64,000 nt of DNA from Acidobacteriota bacterium (GTDB lineage: Bacteria; Acidobacteriota; Terriglobia; Acidiferrales; UBA7541), in the NCBI GenBank assembly GCA_003223245.1, contig QHYI01000138.1, positions 1 to 64,000 of the forward strand, in the 5' to 3' direction. Under the pieces are notes generated by a model. The model searched no databases. It saw only the letters and a program-made list of their open reading frames with translations, and was not told the origin of the DNA. Made by a program: the position numbers and the translations under genes. Numbering within the stretch: position 1 is the first letter of the stretch; every line of letters starts with the position of its first letter. Positions 32,710 through 41,510 of the stretch are shown here, one piece after another.

Positions 32710-33918
32710 ATGGCGATCAGCGTGGTGATGCCGGCGCTCGAAATGGCGCAGGAAACCGGGAAGCTGCTGGCGTGGCGAAAAAAAGAAGGTGAGAGTGTGC
32801 GCAAAGGCGAGCCGCTGCTCGAGATTGAAACTGACAAGGCCGTGGTGGAAGTGGAAGCGCCGGGAGACGGGTTGCTAGCGGGAGTCAGTGCGGAGGTGGG
32901 CGCAGTGATCCCGGTGGGCGAAACGATCGCGTGGCTGGTCGCGCCGGGAGAGAAGCCGCCGGCGAAGGCACGAACGGCAGTGTCCGCTCGGCGCGCCATG
33001 GGCGGAGCCGCACAAACTGCCGTTGGTGCGCAAGCTACAGTTGCTGCGAAGACGGCAGTTGCCCGTATAGCGCCGCAAATTTCGCCGAAAGCGCGTCGGC
33101 GGGCGAAAGAATTGCGCATAGATATTGCGCTCGTACCTGGCACGGGACCCGATGGTGTGATTACCGCAGAAGACGTGCAGAAGTTTGCGGATGCCAAAGC
33201 GGGCGCAGGTGCTGTCGCGGCGCAGGCAACGGCTTCCGGGGTTGAGCCGCCGAGCCCAGTCGCTCGACTCATGGCCGAACGCACGACGCAAAGCTGGACA
33301 AACGTACCGCACTTTTTTCTAGTTCGAGAAGCGGATGCGGGCGAACTGATTGCGGCACAGCGGCGCTTGGGCGAAGAGGCAAAAAAGTCACAGAAATCAG
33401 CACCAACGATTACGGATTTGCTCATTGCTCTCCTTGCGCGAGCGCTGGCGAGACATCCGCGTATGAATGCCAGCTGGGCGGGGGAAAGCATCCGTTCGAA
33501 TACGGAAGTCAATATTAGCGTGGCGATCGCAGTGAAAGATGGAGTGGTCAGCGCTGTCATTCCTAAGGCGGACACGCTGAAGATTGCGGAGATTTCCGCA
33601 CTGCGGCGGGAATTGACAGAGCGGGCGCGAGCGGGAAGGCTGCGCCCGGCGGACATTACCGGCGGCACTTTCACGCTGAGCAATCTTGGAATGTACCAGG
33701 TGGATGCGTTCAGCGCGATCATCACGCCGCCGCAAGCAGCGGTCCTCGCCGTGGGAGCAATTTCCGAACGGGTGGTAGCGGTGGAAGGCCGGCCCGTTGT
33801 GCGGCCGATGATGACGATGACCCTGTCGAGCGATCACCGCGTGGTGGACGGCGCGCGGGCGGCAGAGTTTTTAAACGATTTGGCGGAGGCTGTTCGCGAA
33901 CCAATGAAGTTGCCTTAG
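32710..33918 (+). CDS. Dihydrolipoamide acyltransferase, E2 component of a 2-oxoacid dehydrogenase
   Basis: A 402-residue E2. Residues 1-80 are one lipoyl domain with the lipoylated Lys43 in EIETDKAVVEVEAP. After an Ala-rich linker, ISPKARRRAKELRID and GTGPDGVITAEDVQKF form the peripheral-subunit-binding domain (about 120-160). The catalytic acyltransferase domain follows (from NVPHFFLVREADAG) with the active-site motif SSDHRVVDGARAAEFL and GGTFTLSNLGMYQVDAFSAII. It accepts the acyl group from E1 and gives it to CoA. No E3 lipoamide dehydrogenase is in the window, so the complex must borrow one. A 129-base gap separates it from the M24 gene. Confidence 0.9.
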   Translation: MAISVVMPALEMAQETGKLLAWRKKEGESVRKGEPLLEIETDKAVVEVEAPGDGLLAGVSAEVGAVIPVGETIAWLVAPGEKPPAKARTAVSARRAMGGAAQTAVGAQATVAAKTAVARIAPQISPKARRRAKELRIDIALVPGTGPDGVITAEDVQKFADAKAGAGAVAAQATASGVEPPSPVARLMAERTTQSWTNVPHFFLVREADAGELIAAQRRLGEEAKKSQKSAPTITDLLIALLARALARHPRMNASWAGESIRSNTEVNISVAIAVKDGVVSAVIPKADTLKIAEISALRRELTERARAGRLRPADITGGTFTLSNLGMYQVDAFSAIITPPQAAVLAVGAISERVVAVEGRPVVRPMMTMTLSSDHRVVDGARAAEFLNDLAEAVREPMKLP

Positions 33919-34026
33919 CAGGTCTCGCGATATGCGCGGCCGCCTTCGTGATTTTGATTTCCCAACCAGAACTTCAGATAGAAACGGATTCCAACCGGGC
34001 GTCAGGACTTGTTAGGAGGTATCCCC

Positions 34027-35697
34027 ATGAGCATAGTCAGTCGGCGTGAATTCGTGAAAACCACGGCACTGGCGCCCCTGGCGGCAGCTCCGTTTTCGTT
34101 AAGCGGGCAAACCTCCAAGGATGATCGCTTTGACATTGTGGTGGCGGGCGCTGGGCACAACAGCATGGTCACCGCCGCGTATCTGGCGAAGGCAGGCTAT
34201 CGCTGCCTGCTGCTCGAAGGGCGGCCGATCGTCGGGGGTGGCGTGAAGACCGCGCAATTAACGCTGCGCGGATTCCAAGACGACGTTTGTTCTACGTCGC
34301 ACGCGTTTTTGATGGACAACCCGATGATCAAGAACAACGAGCTCCCGCTGCGGGACTACGGGCTCGAGTACATCGATCCCGATCCGATTTTTCATGTTCC
34401 GTTTGCGGACGGCACTTACCTGACGCAGTGGCGCGACGTGGATCGCACCTGTGAGGAGTTCGGGAAATTCTCAAAGAAAGATGCGGCGGCTTATCGCAAA
34501 ATGCTGGCGGAATTCGACGCCATCAGGCCGATTGTATTTGCAGCAAGCTTTACACCCATTGGCTTCGGCAAACCGGTGAACGACCAGCTGGGGCAATTGC
34601 CGCGCGGTAAATTGTGGCAGCGCCGAATGGCTATGTCCGCGTGGGAAGTCATTCGCGATACGTTTGAGGACGAGCATTCCCGGACGTTCCTCTTATTCAT
34701 GGCGCACCTGGCAGCCGAGCCGCCGGATGGGCCGGTGACGGGAAGATTGGCGTACGGCGCGGCGCGCCAGCAGCATTCGGGGCGCCCCATCCCGAAAGGC
34801 GGATCGGGGATGCTCACTCAAGCACTGGCGCGCTACATCGAAGCGCACAACGGCGTGCTGCTCACCAGCAAATGGGTGAAACGATTGATCGTGGAGAACG
34901 GCCGCTGCGTAGGCGTGGAATGCAGCGATGGGAGCTCCTATCGTGCGGAAAAGGCGGTGGTCTCAACGATCCACATCAAACACCTGGTGGACATGGCGCC
35001 GCGAGAATTGTGGGGCCAGGACTTCCTCGACGGCGTGGACACTTGGCAGGCGGAAAACCCCATGTTTGTGACGCACTACGCGATGAGCGAGCCGCCAAAG
35101 TTTGCCGTGCAAGGAGGCGCTCTCGCGCCGATCGAGGCGGGCATTCTGGCTTCGCCGGAGCGGGCGCTGCGATTTGGGTATGACGACCAACGAGGTGTGG
35201 TGAATTTGGAAGATCCTCCGATGCAAATTATTACCTGCACGGTGGCGGACCCGTCGCGCGCGCCACTAGGAATGCACACCGTCAAAGTGGTCGGGTGGCA
35301 GCCGTACGAACTCAAGGAAGGACCGCAGCACTGGGACAAAATCAAGAACGCAGTCTCGGACAGCTATTTGAAACATTTGCAACGGTATGCCCCGAATTTA
35401 ACTGACGATAAGATTCTCGCGCGGTTCATCGAGAGCCCGCTCGATTTGGAGCGCATGAATCCCCATTTTTGGCATGGCAGCGCGCACGCGGGCGCGCAAT
35501 GTGCGTCGCAAGTTGGACCTATGCGGCCGATGCCCGGCTGGGCGCAGCATCGCATGCCGATTCCCGGCTTATATCAGACCGGAGCCACGACGCATCCTGG
35601 CGGATCGGTGACCGGAGGGCCGGGGCGGAACGCGGCAACGGTTATTCTTAAGGATTTCGGGACCAGCATCGAGGAAGTTGCGAGCAAGAAGGCGTAG
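34027..35697 (+). CDS. Tat-exported FAD-dependent oxidoreductase, phytoene desaturase/PYROXD2-like
   Basis: A 556-residue third member of the same flavoprotein family as the 16.5-19.7 kb pair, but with a twin-arginine signal at the N-terminus (SRREFVKTTALAPLAAAPF). The FAD motif is FDIVVAGAGHNSMVTAAYLAKAG, then CLLLEGRPIVGGGVKTAQ and the closing LYQTGATTHPGGSVTGGPGRNA. Tat export of an FAD enzyme means it folds with cofactor first and works in the periplasm. It starts at ATG 34027 after a perfect TAGGAGGT. Next downstream are a five-heme cytochrome c and a Tat-exported Mo hydroxylase, so electrons from the flavin could be passed to periplasmic cytochrome. The substrate is unknown. Confidence 0.84.
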   Translation: MSIVSRREFVKTTALAPLAAAPFSLSGQTSKDDRFDIVVAGAGHNSMVTAAYLAKAGYRCLLLEGRPIVGGGVKTAQLTLRGFQDDVCSTSHAFLMDNPMIKNNELPLRDYGLEYIDPDPIFHVPFADGTYLTQWRDVDRTCEEFGKFSKKDAAAYRKMLAEFDAIRPIVFAASFTPIGFGKPVNDQLGQLPRGKLWQRRMAMSAWEVIRDTFEDEHSRTFLLFMAHLAAEPPDGPVTGRLAYGAARQQHSGRPIPKGGSGMLTQALARYIEAHNGVLLTSKWVKRLIVENGRCVGVECSDGSSYRAEKAVVSTIHIKHLVDMAPRELWGQDFLDGVDTWQAENPMFVTHYAMSEPPKFAVQGGALAPIEAGILASPERALRFGYDDQRGVVNLEDPPMQIITCTVADPSRAPLGMHTVKVVGWQPYELKEGPQHWDKIKNAVSDSYLKHLQRYAPNLTDDKILARFIESPLDLERMNPHFWHGSAHAGAQCASQVGPMRPMPGWAQHRMPIPGLYQTGATTHPGGSVTGGPGRNAATVILKDFGTSIEEVASKKA

Positions 35698-35725
35698 CCG
35701 CTGAAAAAAGAGAGGAGACGCGGAA

Positions 35726-36298
35726 ATGAAGATGACGAGACCGGTTTCCTTGGGGTTTGTTGGGCTGGCGGTTACTGCAGCGCTTCTCTTTTTTGAAAGA
35801 AGTTTGACGGCTCGACAAAGCCCAGCATCGTCGGCCACGGCAACAAAGAGCATGGTGCCGGACAATCCGAGCGAACATCCTGCGCCTCCGCAGCCGATCC
35901 CCTATAGCCATAAGAAGCATTTGGCGCTCGGATTGGAGTGCAAGACCTGTCATACGAATCCCGAGCCCGGCAAGCTCATGACGTTTCCCGATACCGGCAA
36001 ATGCATGCAATGTCATGTCACAGTTGCAAAGGAGAAACCAACGATTCAGAAACTGGCCAGCTACGCGAAATCGAAGCAAGCGGTTCCCTGGGTGCGCGTT
36101 TATACCGTCTTGCCGGGAGTAACATGGAGTCATAGACCGCATCTTCAGGCCGGTGTCGATTGCGAGACTTGCCACGGGCAAGTGCGCGACATGGAACAAA
36201 TGTCCGAAGTCACCAGCGTGACCACCATGTACGTCTGCTTGAACTGCCACGACACGAATCACGCGAAAACCGCTTGTGACACTTGCCACAAATCTTGA
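35726..36298 (+). CDS. Periplasmic five-heme c-type cytochrome
   Basis: A 190-residue protein with an N-terminal membrane/signal segment (VSLGFVGLAVTAALLFF) and five CxxCH heme sites at Cys 72 (CKTCH), 93 (CMQCH), 146 (CETCH), 171 (CLNCH) and 184 (CDTCH). Extra His residues, as in YSHKKH and WSHRPH, can be the distal ligands, giving bis-His hemes in the class III/c7 style. It should carry electrons in the periplasm. It lies 28 bases after the Tat-exported flavoprotein and 32 bases before the Mo hydroxylase small subunit, so it is the natural acceptor for one or both. A GAGGAG ribosome site precedes the ATG. Confidence 0.88.
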   Translation: MKMTRPVSLGFVGLAVTAALLFFERSLTARQSPASSATATKSMVPDNPSEHPAPPQPIPYSHKKHLALGLECKTCHTNPEPGKLMTFPDTGKCMQCHVTVAKEKPTIQKLASYAKSKQAVPWVRVYTVLPGVTWSHRPHLQAGVDCETCHGQVRDMEQMSEVTSVTTMYVCLNCHDTNHAKTACDTCHKS

Positions 36299-36330
36299 TC
36301 GGGCGGAAAATTTGTTGCCGGGGAGGGCTC

Positions 36331-36804
36331 ATGGCGATGCAAATTGAAGTCAACGGAAAACGCTGCGCTGTCAGCTACCCTCCGGACACGCCACTTTTGT
36401 ATGTGCTGCGCGACGAACTTGGCCTCACGGGCACCAAATATGGCTGCGGAGAAGGGCAGTGCGGCGCATGCACGGTGTTGCTGGCAGGAGCGCCAAGGCG
36501 TTCTTGCCAGATTCCTGTGAGTGCTGCGGCGGCGAAACCCATCACGACCATTGAAGGTTTGGAGAAGGAAGGCAAGCTGCATCCGGTGCAGCAGGCATTT
36601 CTCGACGCAGGCGCGTTTCAGTGCGCCTATTGCACTTCGGGAATGGTGATGAGCAGCGTGGTTTTGCTGCAGACCAATGCCAATCCAAAACGTGAAGAGA
36701 TCGTGCAATTCCTTCAAGGCAATGTCTGCCGGTGCGGGACGCATCCGCGCATCATCGAGGCCGTGCAGCACGCCGCAAAGATGATGCAGGAGCGTGCGCG
36801 GTGA
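36331..36804 (+). CDS. (2Fe-2S) small subunit of a molybdenum hydroxylase
   Basis: A 157-residue iron-sulfur protein of the IorA/CoxS family. The plant-ferredoxin-like cluster is in YGCGEGQCGACTVLL with a fourth Cys in RRSCQIPV; the second cluster is in FQCAYCTSGMVMS and NVCRCGTHPRI. These two clusters relay electrons from the molybdopterin site in the partner subunit. There is no export signal, as usual; it is carried out with the Tat-tagged large subunit. ATG 36331 follows GGGGAGGG. Its stop overlaps the next start (GTGA), showing coupled translation. Confidence 0.9.
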   Translation: MAMQIEVNGKRCAVSYPPDTPLLYVLRDELGLTGTKYGCGEGQCGACTVLLAGAPRRSCQIPVSAAAAKPITTIEGLEKEGKLHPVQQAFLDAGAFQCAYCTSGMVMSSVVLLQTNANPKREEIVQFLQGNVCRCGTHPRIIEAVQHAAKMMQERAR

Positions 36805-38957
36805 ACACCCTAAGAGAGAGACTTGTTGCCGAACCAGAGCGCTTCGAATTTGGCGCTGTGCCGATGCATCAATTCGACTTGGCGCGCCGCGAGTTCTTCA
36901 AGATTCTGGGCGCAGGGATTGCCGTGTTTGCTGTGGCCAAGGATGCGCTCGCGCAAGAGACCGCTCCCGGCTCGCCGTCGTTTCATAGCGAGGAGTCGCC
37001 GAAGGAAATCACTTCGTGGCTGCACATTGGCGAAGACGGAATGGTTACCGGGTTCACCGGCAAGGCCGAAATGGGACAGAATATTCGAACGTCCATCTCG
37101 CAGACGCTAGCGGATGAGCTGCGCGTACCCTTTGAAAGCGTTCGCCTGGTGATGGGAGATACGGCTCTGACGCCCTTCGATGCAGGCACCTTTGGTAGCC
37201 GCACCACGCCAACGATGACGCCGCAATTTCGCCGTGTGGCGGAGGCAGCGCGCAACTTGCTCATCGGCGTCGCGGCGAAAGAATGGAATGTTCCGCCAGA
37301 GGGACTCGTTGCCGCGGACGCCAAGGTGACGCATCCAGCTTCGAAGCGTTCGCTGACCTACGCCGAGCTCGCGCGCGGCAAAACCCTCGCGCAGAACCTG
37401 CCCGCAGAAGATCCCATCACTCCCGCAACGGAATGGAAGATTGCGGGGAAGCCACTTCCTAAAGTGGATGGCCGCGCGTTTGTAACCGGCAATCACAAAT
37501 ACACTAGCGACATCCGGCTCGAGGGAATGCTTTACGGGAAAGTGCTACGCCCGCCGTCGTTTGGCGCGACGCTGGTTTCCTACGACGACAGCGCAGCAAA
37601 AGTGATGAGCGGCGTGACGGTCGTGCGCGACGCGGATTTTATTGGCGTAGCGGCACCAAGCGCGCACGAGGCTCATAAAGCGCTTGACGCTATTCGCACA
37701 CAATGGAAAGAAGTGCCTCAGGTATCGAGCAAGGAGATTTTCTCGTATCTCAAGAAGAACGCAGAACCCTCTTCGAACGAGCGATTTCGCCACCAGAAGG
37801 GTTCGCTAGAGGAAGGACTCGCTGCCGCGACGCATGGCCTGGAGGTAACCTACAACGTGGCGTATATCGCGCACTCTCCGCTCGAGCCCCGCGCGGCTGT
37901 GGCACAATTTGCCGATGGCCAGTTGACGGTATGGACCGGAACGCAGCGACCGTTCGCGAATCGCGACGAACTCGCCAGCGTTTTTCACATGCCGGAAAGC
38001 AAAGTGCGCGTCATTGTTCCCGACACGGGCGCGGCGTATGGCGGGAAACATACGAGCGACGCGGCCCTCGAAGCCGCGCGCTTGGCCCGCGCTGCGGGAA
38101 AGCCCGTAAAAGTTGTCTGGACCCGGGAGGAGGAGTTTACCTGGGCATATTTCCGTCCTGCGGGTGTAATCGAAGTCAAAAGCGGCATCGCTTCAGACGG
38201 CAAACTCACGGCCTGGGAATTTCACAACTACCATTCCGGCATGTCGGCGATCGAAACACCCTACGACGTAGCTAATCAACTGACACAATACCATCAGGTA
38301 CCACTCGTTTTGCGCAGCGGTTCCTATCGCGGCTTGGCCGCCACGGCAAACCATTTCGCGCGCGAAACGCACATGGACGCACTGGCGCACGCGGCGAAAA
38401 TGGATCCCCTCGAATTTCGCTTGAAAAACCTTTCCAACGCGCGGATACGGGCCGTGCTGGAAGCTGCAACAAGATCGTTCGGCTGGCCGCGGAAGAAAAC
38501 GCAGGACGGGCAAGGGTTCGGCCTTGCTTGCGGCACGGAGAAAGGAAGCTGCGTCGCGGCGTGCGCCGAAGTCGCGGTCGACCTTGCTTCCGGCGGCGTG
38601 CGCGTCGTCCGCGTCGTCGAAGCCTTCGAATGCGGCGCAATCGTCAACCCCGATGGCTTGCGCAATCAGGTGGTGGGTGCAATCATCCAAGGATTGGGCG
38701 GAGCGCTCTTCGAAGCCGTCGAATTCGAAAATGGACGAATCACGAATCCGCACTTTGCCACATACCGCGTGCCGCGCTTCCGAGATGTGCCGGAGATCGA
38801 AGCGGTTCTCCTCGACCGGAAGGATCTTCCCTCAGCGGGCGCGGGCGAGACGCCTATCATGGCGATTGCTCCGGCCGTCGGCAACGCGTTGTTCGATGCC
38901 ACTGGCATCCGCCTGAATGATTTGCCTCTGGTTCCGAGTGGCCTAGGTAAGGGCTGA
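36801..38957 (+). CDS. Molybdopterin-binding large subunit of an isoquinoline-oxidoreductase-type hydroxylase
   Basis: A 718-residue protein of the IorB/aldehyde-oxidoreductase family. A Tat signal (LARREFFKILGAGIAVFA) occurs near residue 30. Molybdopterin-binding segments include GKAEMGQNIRTSISQTLADEL, TFGSRTTPTM, VPDTGAAYGGKHTSD, RSGSYRGLAATANHFARE, and the catalytic Glu in SAGAGETPIMAIAPAVGNA. Such enzymes hydroxylate aromatic N-heterocycles or oxidise aldehydes with water as oxygen donor. No FAD-binding middle subunit is present, as in IorAB, which pass electrons to a cytochrome; the five-heme cytochrome is two genes upstream. Starts at GTG 36801, overlapping the small-subunit stop. Somewhat shorter than some relatives (about 740) but no motif is lost. 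Confidence 0.87.
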   Translation: MNTLRERLVAEPERFEFGAVPMHQFDLARREFFKILGAGIAVFAVAKDALAQETAPGSPSFHSEESPKEITSWLHIGEDGMVTGFTGKAEMGQNIRTSISQTLADELRVPFESVRLVMGDTALTPFDAGTFGSRTTPTMTPQFRRVAEAARNLLIGVAAKEWNVPPEGLVAADAKVTHPASKRSLTYAELARGKTLAQNLPAEDPITPATEWKIAGKPLPKVDGRAFVTGNHKYTSDIRLEGMLYGKVLRPPSFGATLVSYDDSAAKVMSGVTVVRDADFIGVAAPSAHEAHKALDAIRTQWKEVPQVSSKEIFSYLKKNAEPSSNERFRHQKGSLEEGLAAATHGLEVTYNVAYIAHSPLEPRAAVAQFADGQLTVWTGTQRPFANRDELASVFHMPESKVRVIVPDTGAAYGGKHTSDAALEAARLARAAGKPVKVVWTREEEFTWAYFRPAGVIEVKSGIASDGKLTAWEFHNYHSGMSAIETPYDVANQLTQYHQVPLVLRSGSYRGLAATANHFARETHMDALAHAAKMDPLEFRLKNLSNARIRAVLEAATRSFGWPRKKTQDGQGFGLACGTEKGSCVAACAEVAVDLASGGVRVVRVVEAFECGAIVNPDGLRNQVVGAIIQGLGGALFEAVEFENGRITNPHFATYRVPRFRDVPEIEAVLLDRKDLPSAGAGETPIMAIAPAVGNALFDATGIRLNDLPLVPSGLGKG

Positions 38958-38999
38958 GACCAGATCGTTGCGAGCGTTAAGAGTTAGAAAGGATCCCGC

Positions 39000-39518
39000 A
39001 TGAAGCATTTCGCTTCGGCCGTGGGAGTTTTTGTAGCGTTTATCGCTATCGGTGCATGCAAAAAGCAAGCGAATGACAACGACGCGATCCGCGCCGGCAT
39101 TCTGCAACATTTGACCTCCGTCGGCACGCTGAACATGAGCGCGATGGACATGGATATCCGGAGCGTCTCCGTCAACGGCAACCAGGCGCACGCGGAAGTT
39201 GAGTTTCGTCCCAGAAACAGCGGCACGCCCGGCGCCGGAATGCATGTGGGGTACAACCTTGAAAAACGCGACGGCGCTTGGGTGGTGCTGAAATCGCAAT
39301 CGCTGGGAGGCATGATTCAGCACCCGGATCCCGGCCAAAATCCGCACGCGAATCCCGACGTGCATTCCGGGACCATGCCGAACTTCAACCAAATCTTGAA
39401 TCCCTCTGGCACGCCAGCGCAGGGCACCCTCCCTCCGGGACACCCCCCGGTGACCTCGCAGCAGCCGAGTTCTCAGACCGGCGCCAAGGAACAAACTTCC
39501 ACCGAAAAACCTCGGTAG
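39000..39518 (+). CDS. Small exported lipoprotein with a proline-rich tail
   Basis: A 172-residue protein whose signal peptide ends in a lipobox (FIAIGAC, Cys 20), so it is probably lipidated and anchored to the membrane. Residues 28-105 form a compact domain (AIRAGILQHLTSVGTLNMSAMDMDI..., HAEVEFRPRN, WVVLKSQSLGG); the last 60 residues are rich in Pro, His, Asn and Gln and look disordered. No known function. It lies 42 bases after the Mo hydroxylase and has an AAAGGA ribosome site, so it may be the last gene of that transcript. Confidence 0.65.
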   Translation: MKHFASAVGVFVAFIAIGACKKQANDNDAIRAGILQHLTSVGTLNMSAMDMDIRSVSVNGNQAHAEVEFRPRNSGTPGAGMHVGYNLEKRDGAWVVLKSQSLGGMIQHPDPGQNPHANPDVHSGTMPNFNQILNPSGTPAQGTLPPGHPPVTSQQPSSQTGAKEQTSTEKPR

Positions 39519-39568
39519 TGAGACCAATTCCCCTCGAGAGCTGAAGAGTCTTACGCGAGAATCGCTGC

Positions 39569-41422
39569 CTAAAAATCCTGCAACTTGTTTGTTGGCAAGG
39601 CCACGCGAACCGCATTGAGCACGGCGAACAGATCGATCAGTTCTTGCCCGATCGCGCCACCGATCGGCTGCAGATAGCCTCCCGCCGCAAAAATCATCCC
39701 TACGATACTGGCAATCATACCGCCGAGCGCGCTTTGCAGCGCGATGCGCCGCATGCGCCGCCCGATGTGCATCAGCTCATCGATTTTGCCGAGCGCCAAC
39801 TCGAGCACGACGGCATCGGCCGCTTCCGCGGTGATGTCGCTGGCCGAGCCAAATGCCACGCCTACGGTCGCCGCTAGGAGAGCCGGAGCATCGTTGATCC
39901 CATCGCCCACGAACAAAGTTTTGTCGTGGGCCGTTTCGCGCTTCACAATCTCCACCTTTTCCTCGGGGCTCGTACCAGCGTGCACTTCCATAATCCCAAC
40001 TGTTTCCGCGAGGTATTGCACTTCGGATTCCCGATCGCCGGAGACGAGCATCACCTTGCGCACCCCGTGGCGCGGCCGGAGATGCTCGATGAACGTGCGA
40101 CTGTCTTTCCGCGGCGTGTCATGAAAACGCAGCGCTGCCGCGTAGCGGCCGTCGATGAAGACCAAACACTCCAATCCACTGGCAAAAGGCGGAAGAGGCA
40201 GATTCTCTGTGGCGATCTTGCCGCGGCCGGTAATCTGAACTTTTCGGCCTCCAACGATGCCCAGCAGCCCTGCTCCGGGGTGCTCGCTGACGTGTGCCAC
40301 AGGCAGCAACGCGAGACTTTCGTGCTTTGCGGCGGTCACGATGGCTGTGGCCAGCGGATGCTTCGAATATTGCTCCAGGCTGCCGATGAGCTGCATTACT
40401 TCCGCGCGATCAAAGCCTATGGCGCAAATCACCGCCGTCAGCGTGGGTTTGCCATAAGTCAGCGTTCCCGTCTTATCGAAAATCAGCGTGCGGCAAGAAT
40501 CAATTTGCTCCAGAATCCCCGGGTTCTTGATGATGATGCCGCGTCGGGCGGACAGCGAGATTGCGCCAACGATGGCCGTGGGAATCGCCAGCAGCAGGGG
40601 GCACGGCGTGGCGATGACCACAACGGCCAAAAACCGGTGCGCGTCGGCACTGAGAAAACCGGCAACGCCGGCGACGGCGAGCGCCAGTGGCGTATACCAC
40701 GCGCCCAACTGATCGCCCAACCGCCGCAAGCGCGGTTTCTGCTGCTCTGTTTCGCGCATCACTTGCATGATTCGCGCATAGCGAGAATCCACCGCCAGCT
40801 TTTCCGCGCGAATCGTCAGGGCCTGCTCCCCGTTAATCGCGCCCGAAATCACTTGTGATCCCGGGGTCTTGGAAATTTCATAGGGCTCGCCGGTAAGGTA
40901 CGCCTCGTTCATGACGGTGTGGCCCTCCAGCACCTCGCCATCGACCGGGCAGATTTCGTGCGGAAACACGGTCAGAACGTCTCCCACGCGAATTTCTTCG
41001 AGCTTCACATCGCGCAGGAGAGAGCCTTCGCGTCGGTGCGCAATGCTCGGCATCCTTCTTGCCAGGGCAGCCAGCACGGAGGAAGCTTTTGCGGTCGCGT
41101 AAAATTCCAGCGTTGCTCCCCCCGATAGCATTAGGACAACGATGGCGGCAACCAGATACTGCGCCAGCAGAACCGCCGTGAAAATCGAGACGCCGGCCAG
41201 AAGGTCCGAGCCAAATTCCATTTTGAAGAGTTTCTTGGCCAACTCAAAGACCAGGGGAATTCCACCAATGAGCAGGGCGATGAACAGGGGCCAGTCGGCA
41301 ACCCCGGGCGGGGTAGCTGGCGCATAGCGCAAGACAAGATGCAAGCCGATTGCAAGAAGCGTGAGGGCAGCAATGTAGGTCTCTTTGGGTAGGCTCGAGA
41401 ACGCTTTCGCAGTCACCTTCAT
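39569..41422 (-). CDS. P1B-type heavy-metal transporting ATPase with a TPCP metal site
   Basis: A 617-residue P-type ATPase. The phosphorylated Asp316 is in FDKTGTLTYGKPTLT; the actuator TGE loop is in AYLTGEPYEISKT; the P1B-specific HP is in EQYSKHPLATAI; the hinge is GDGINDAPALLAA. The membrane metal motif reads VIATPCPLLLAIP: TPCP instead of the usual CPC. There is no N-terminal heavy-metal-associated (GMxCxxC) domain. A TPC-type motif has been linked to the P1B-5 group (Ni/Fe), but that group often has a C-terminal hemerythrin domain, absent here. The exported metal is thus uncertain. No metal regulator is adjacent. Confidence 0.85.
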   Translation of the reverse strand: MKVTAKAFSSLPKETYIAALTLLAIGLHLVLRYAPATPPGVADWPLFIALLIGGIPLVFELAKKLFKMEFGSDLLAGVSIFTAVLLAQYLVAAIVVLMLSGGATLEFYATAKASSVLAALARRMPSIAHRREGSLLRDVKLEEIRVGDVLTVFPHEICPVDGEVLEGHTVMNEAYLTGEPYEISKTPGSQVISGAINGEQALTIRAEKLAVDSRYARIMQVMRETEQQKPRLRRLGDQLGAWYTPLALAVAGVAGFLSADAHRFLAVVVIATPCPLLLAIPTAIVGAISLSARRGIIIKNPGILEQIDSCRTLIFDKTGTLTYGKPTLTAVICAIGFDRAEVMQLIGSLEQYSKHPLATAIVTAAKHESLALLPVAHVSEHPGAGLLGIVGGRKVQITGRGKIATENLPLPPFASGLECLVFIDGRYAAALRFHDTPRKDSRTFIEHLRPRHGVRKVMLVSGDRESEVQYLAETVGIMEVHAGTSPEEKVEIVKRETAHDKTLFVGDGINDAPALLAATVGVAFGSASDITAEAADAVVLELALGKIDELMHIGRRMRRIALQSALGGMIASIVGMIFAAGGYLQPIGGAIGQELIDLFAVLNAVRVALPTNKLQDF

Positions 41423-41510
41423 TGGGTTTATGTTACGGCAGATGCTTTCGGAATACTGTGAGGCGCGTCACAAGGAGGCTTTCCCTACATCACAGAAGTC
41501 ACAACGGACT

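Noticed and set aside
26116-39518. Ectoine degradation (doe) or acetoin catabolism as the identity of the region
   Set aside because: The M24 hydrolase, aminotransferase and aldehyde dehydrogenase recall doe genes, and E1/E2 recall aco genes, but doeB, an Lrp-type regulator, acoR and E3 are absent, so naming the pathway would go beyond the evidence.
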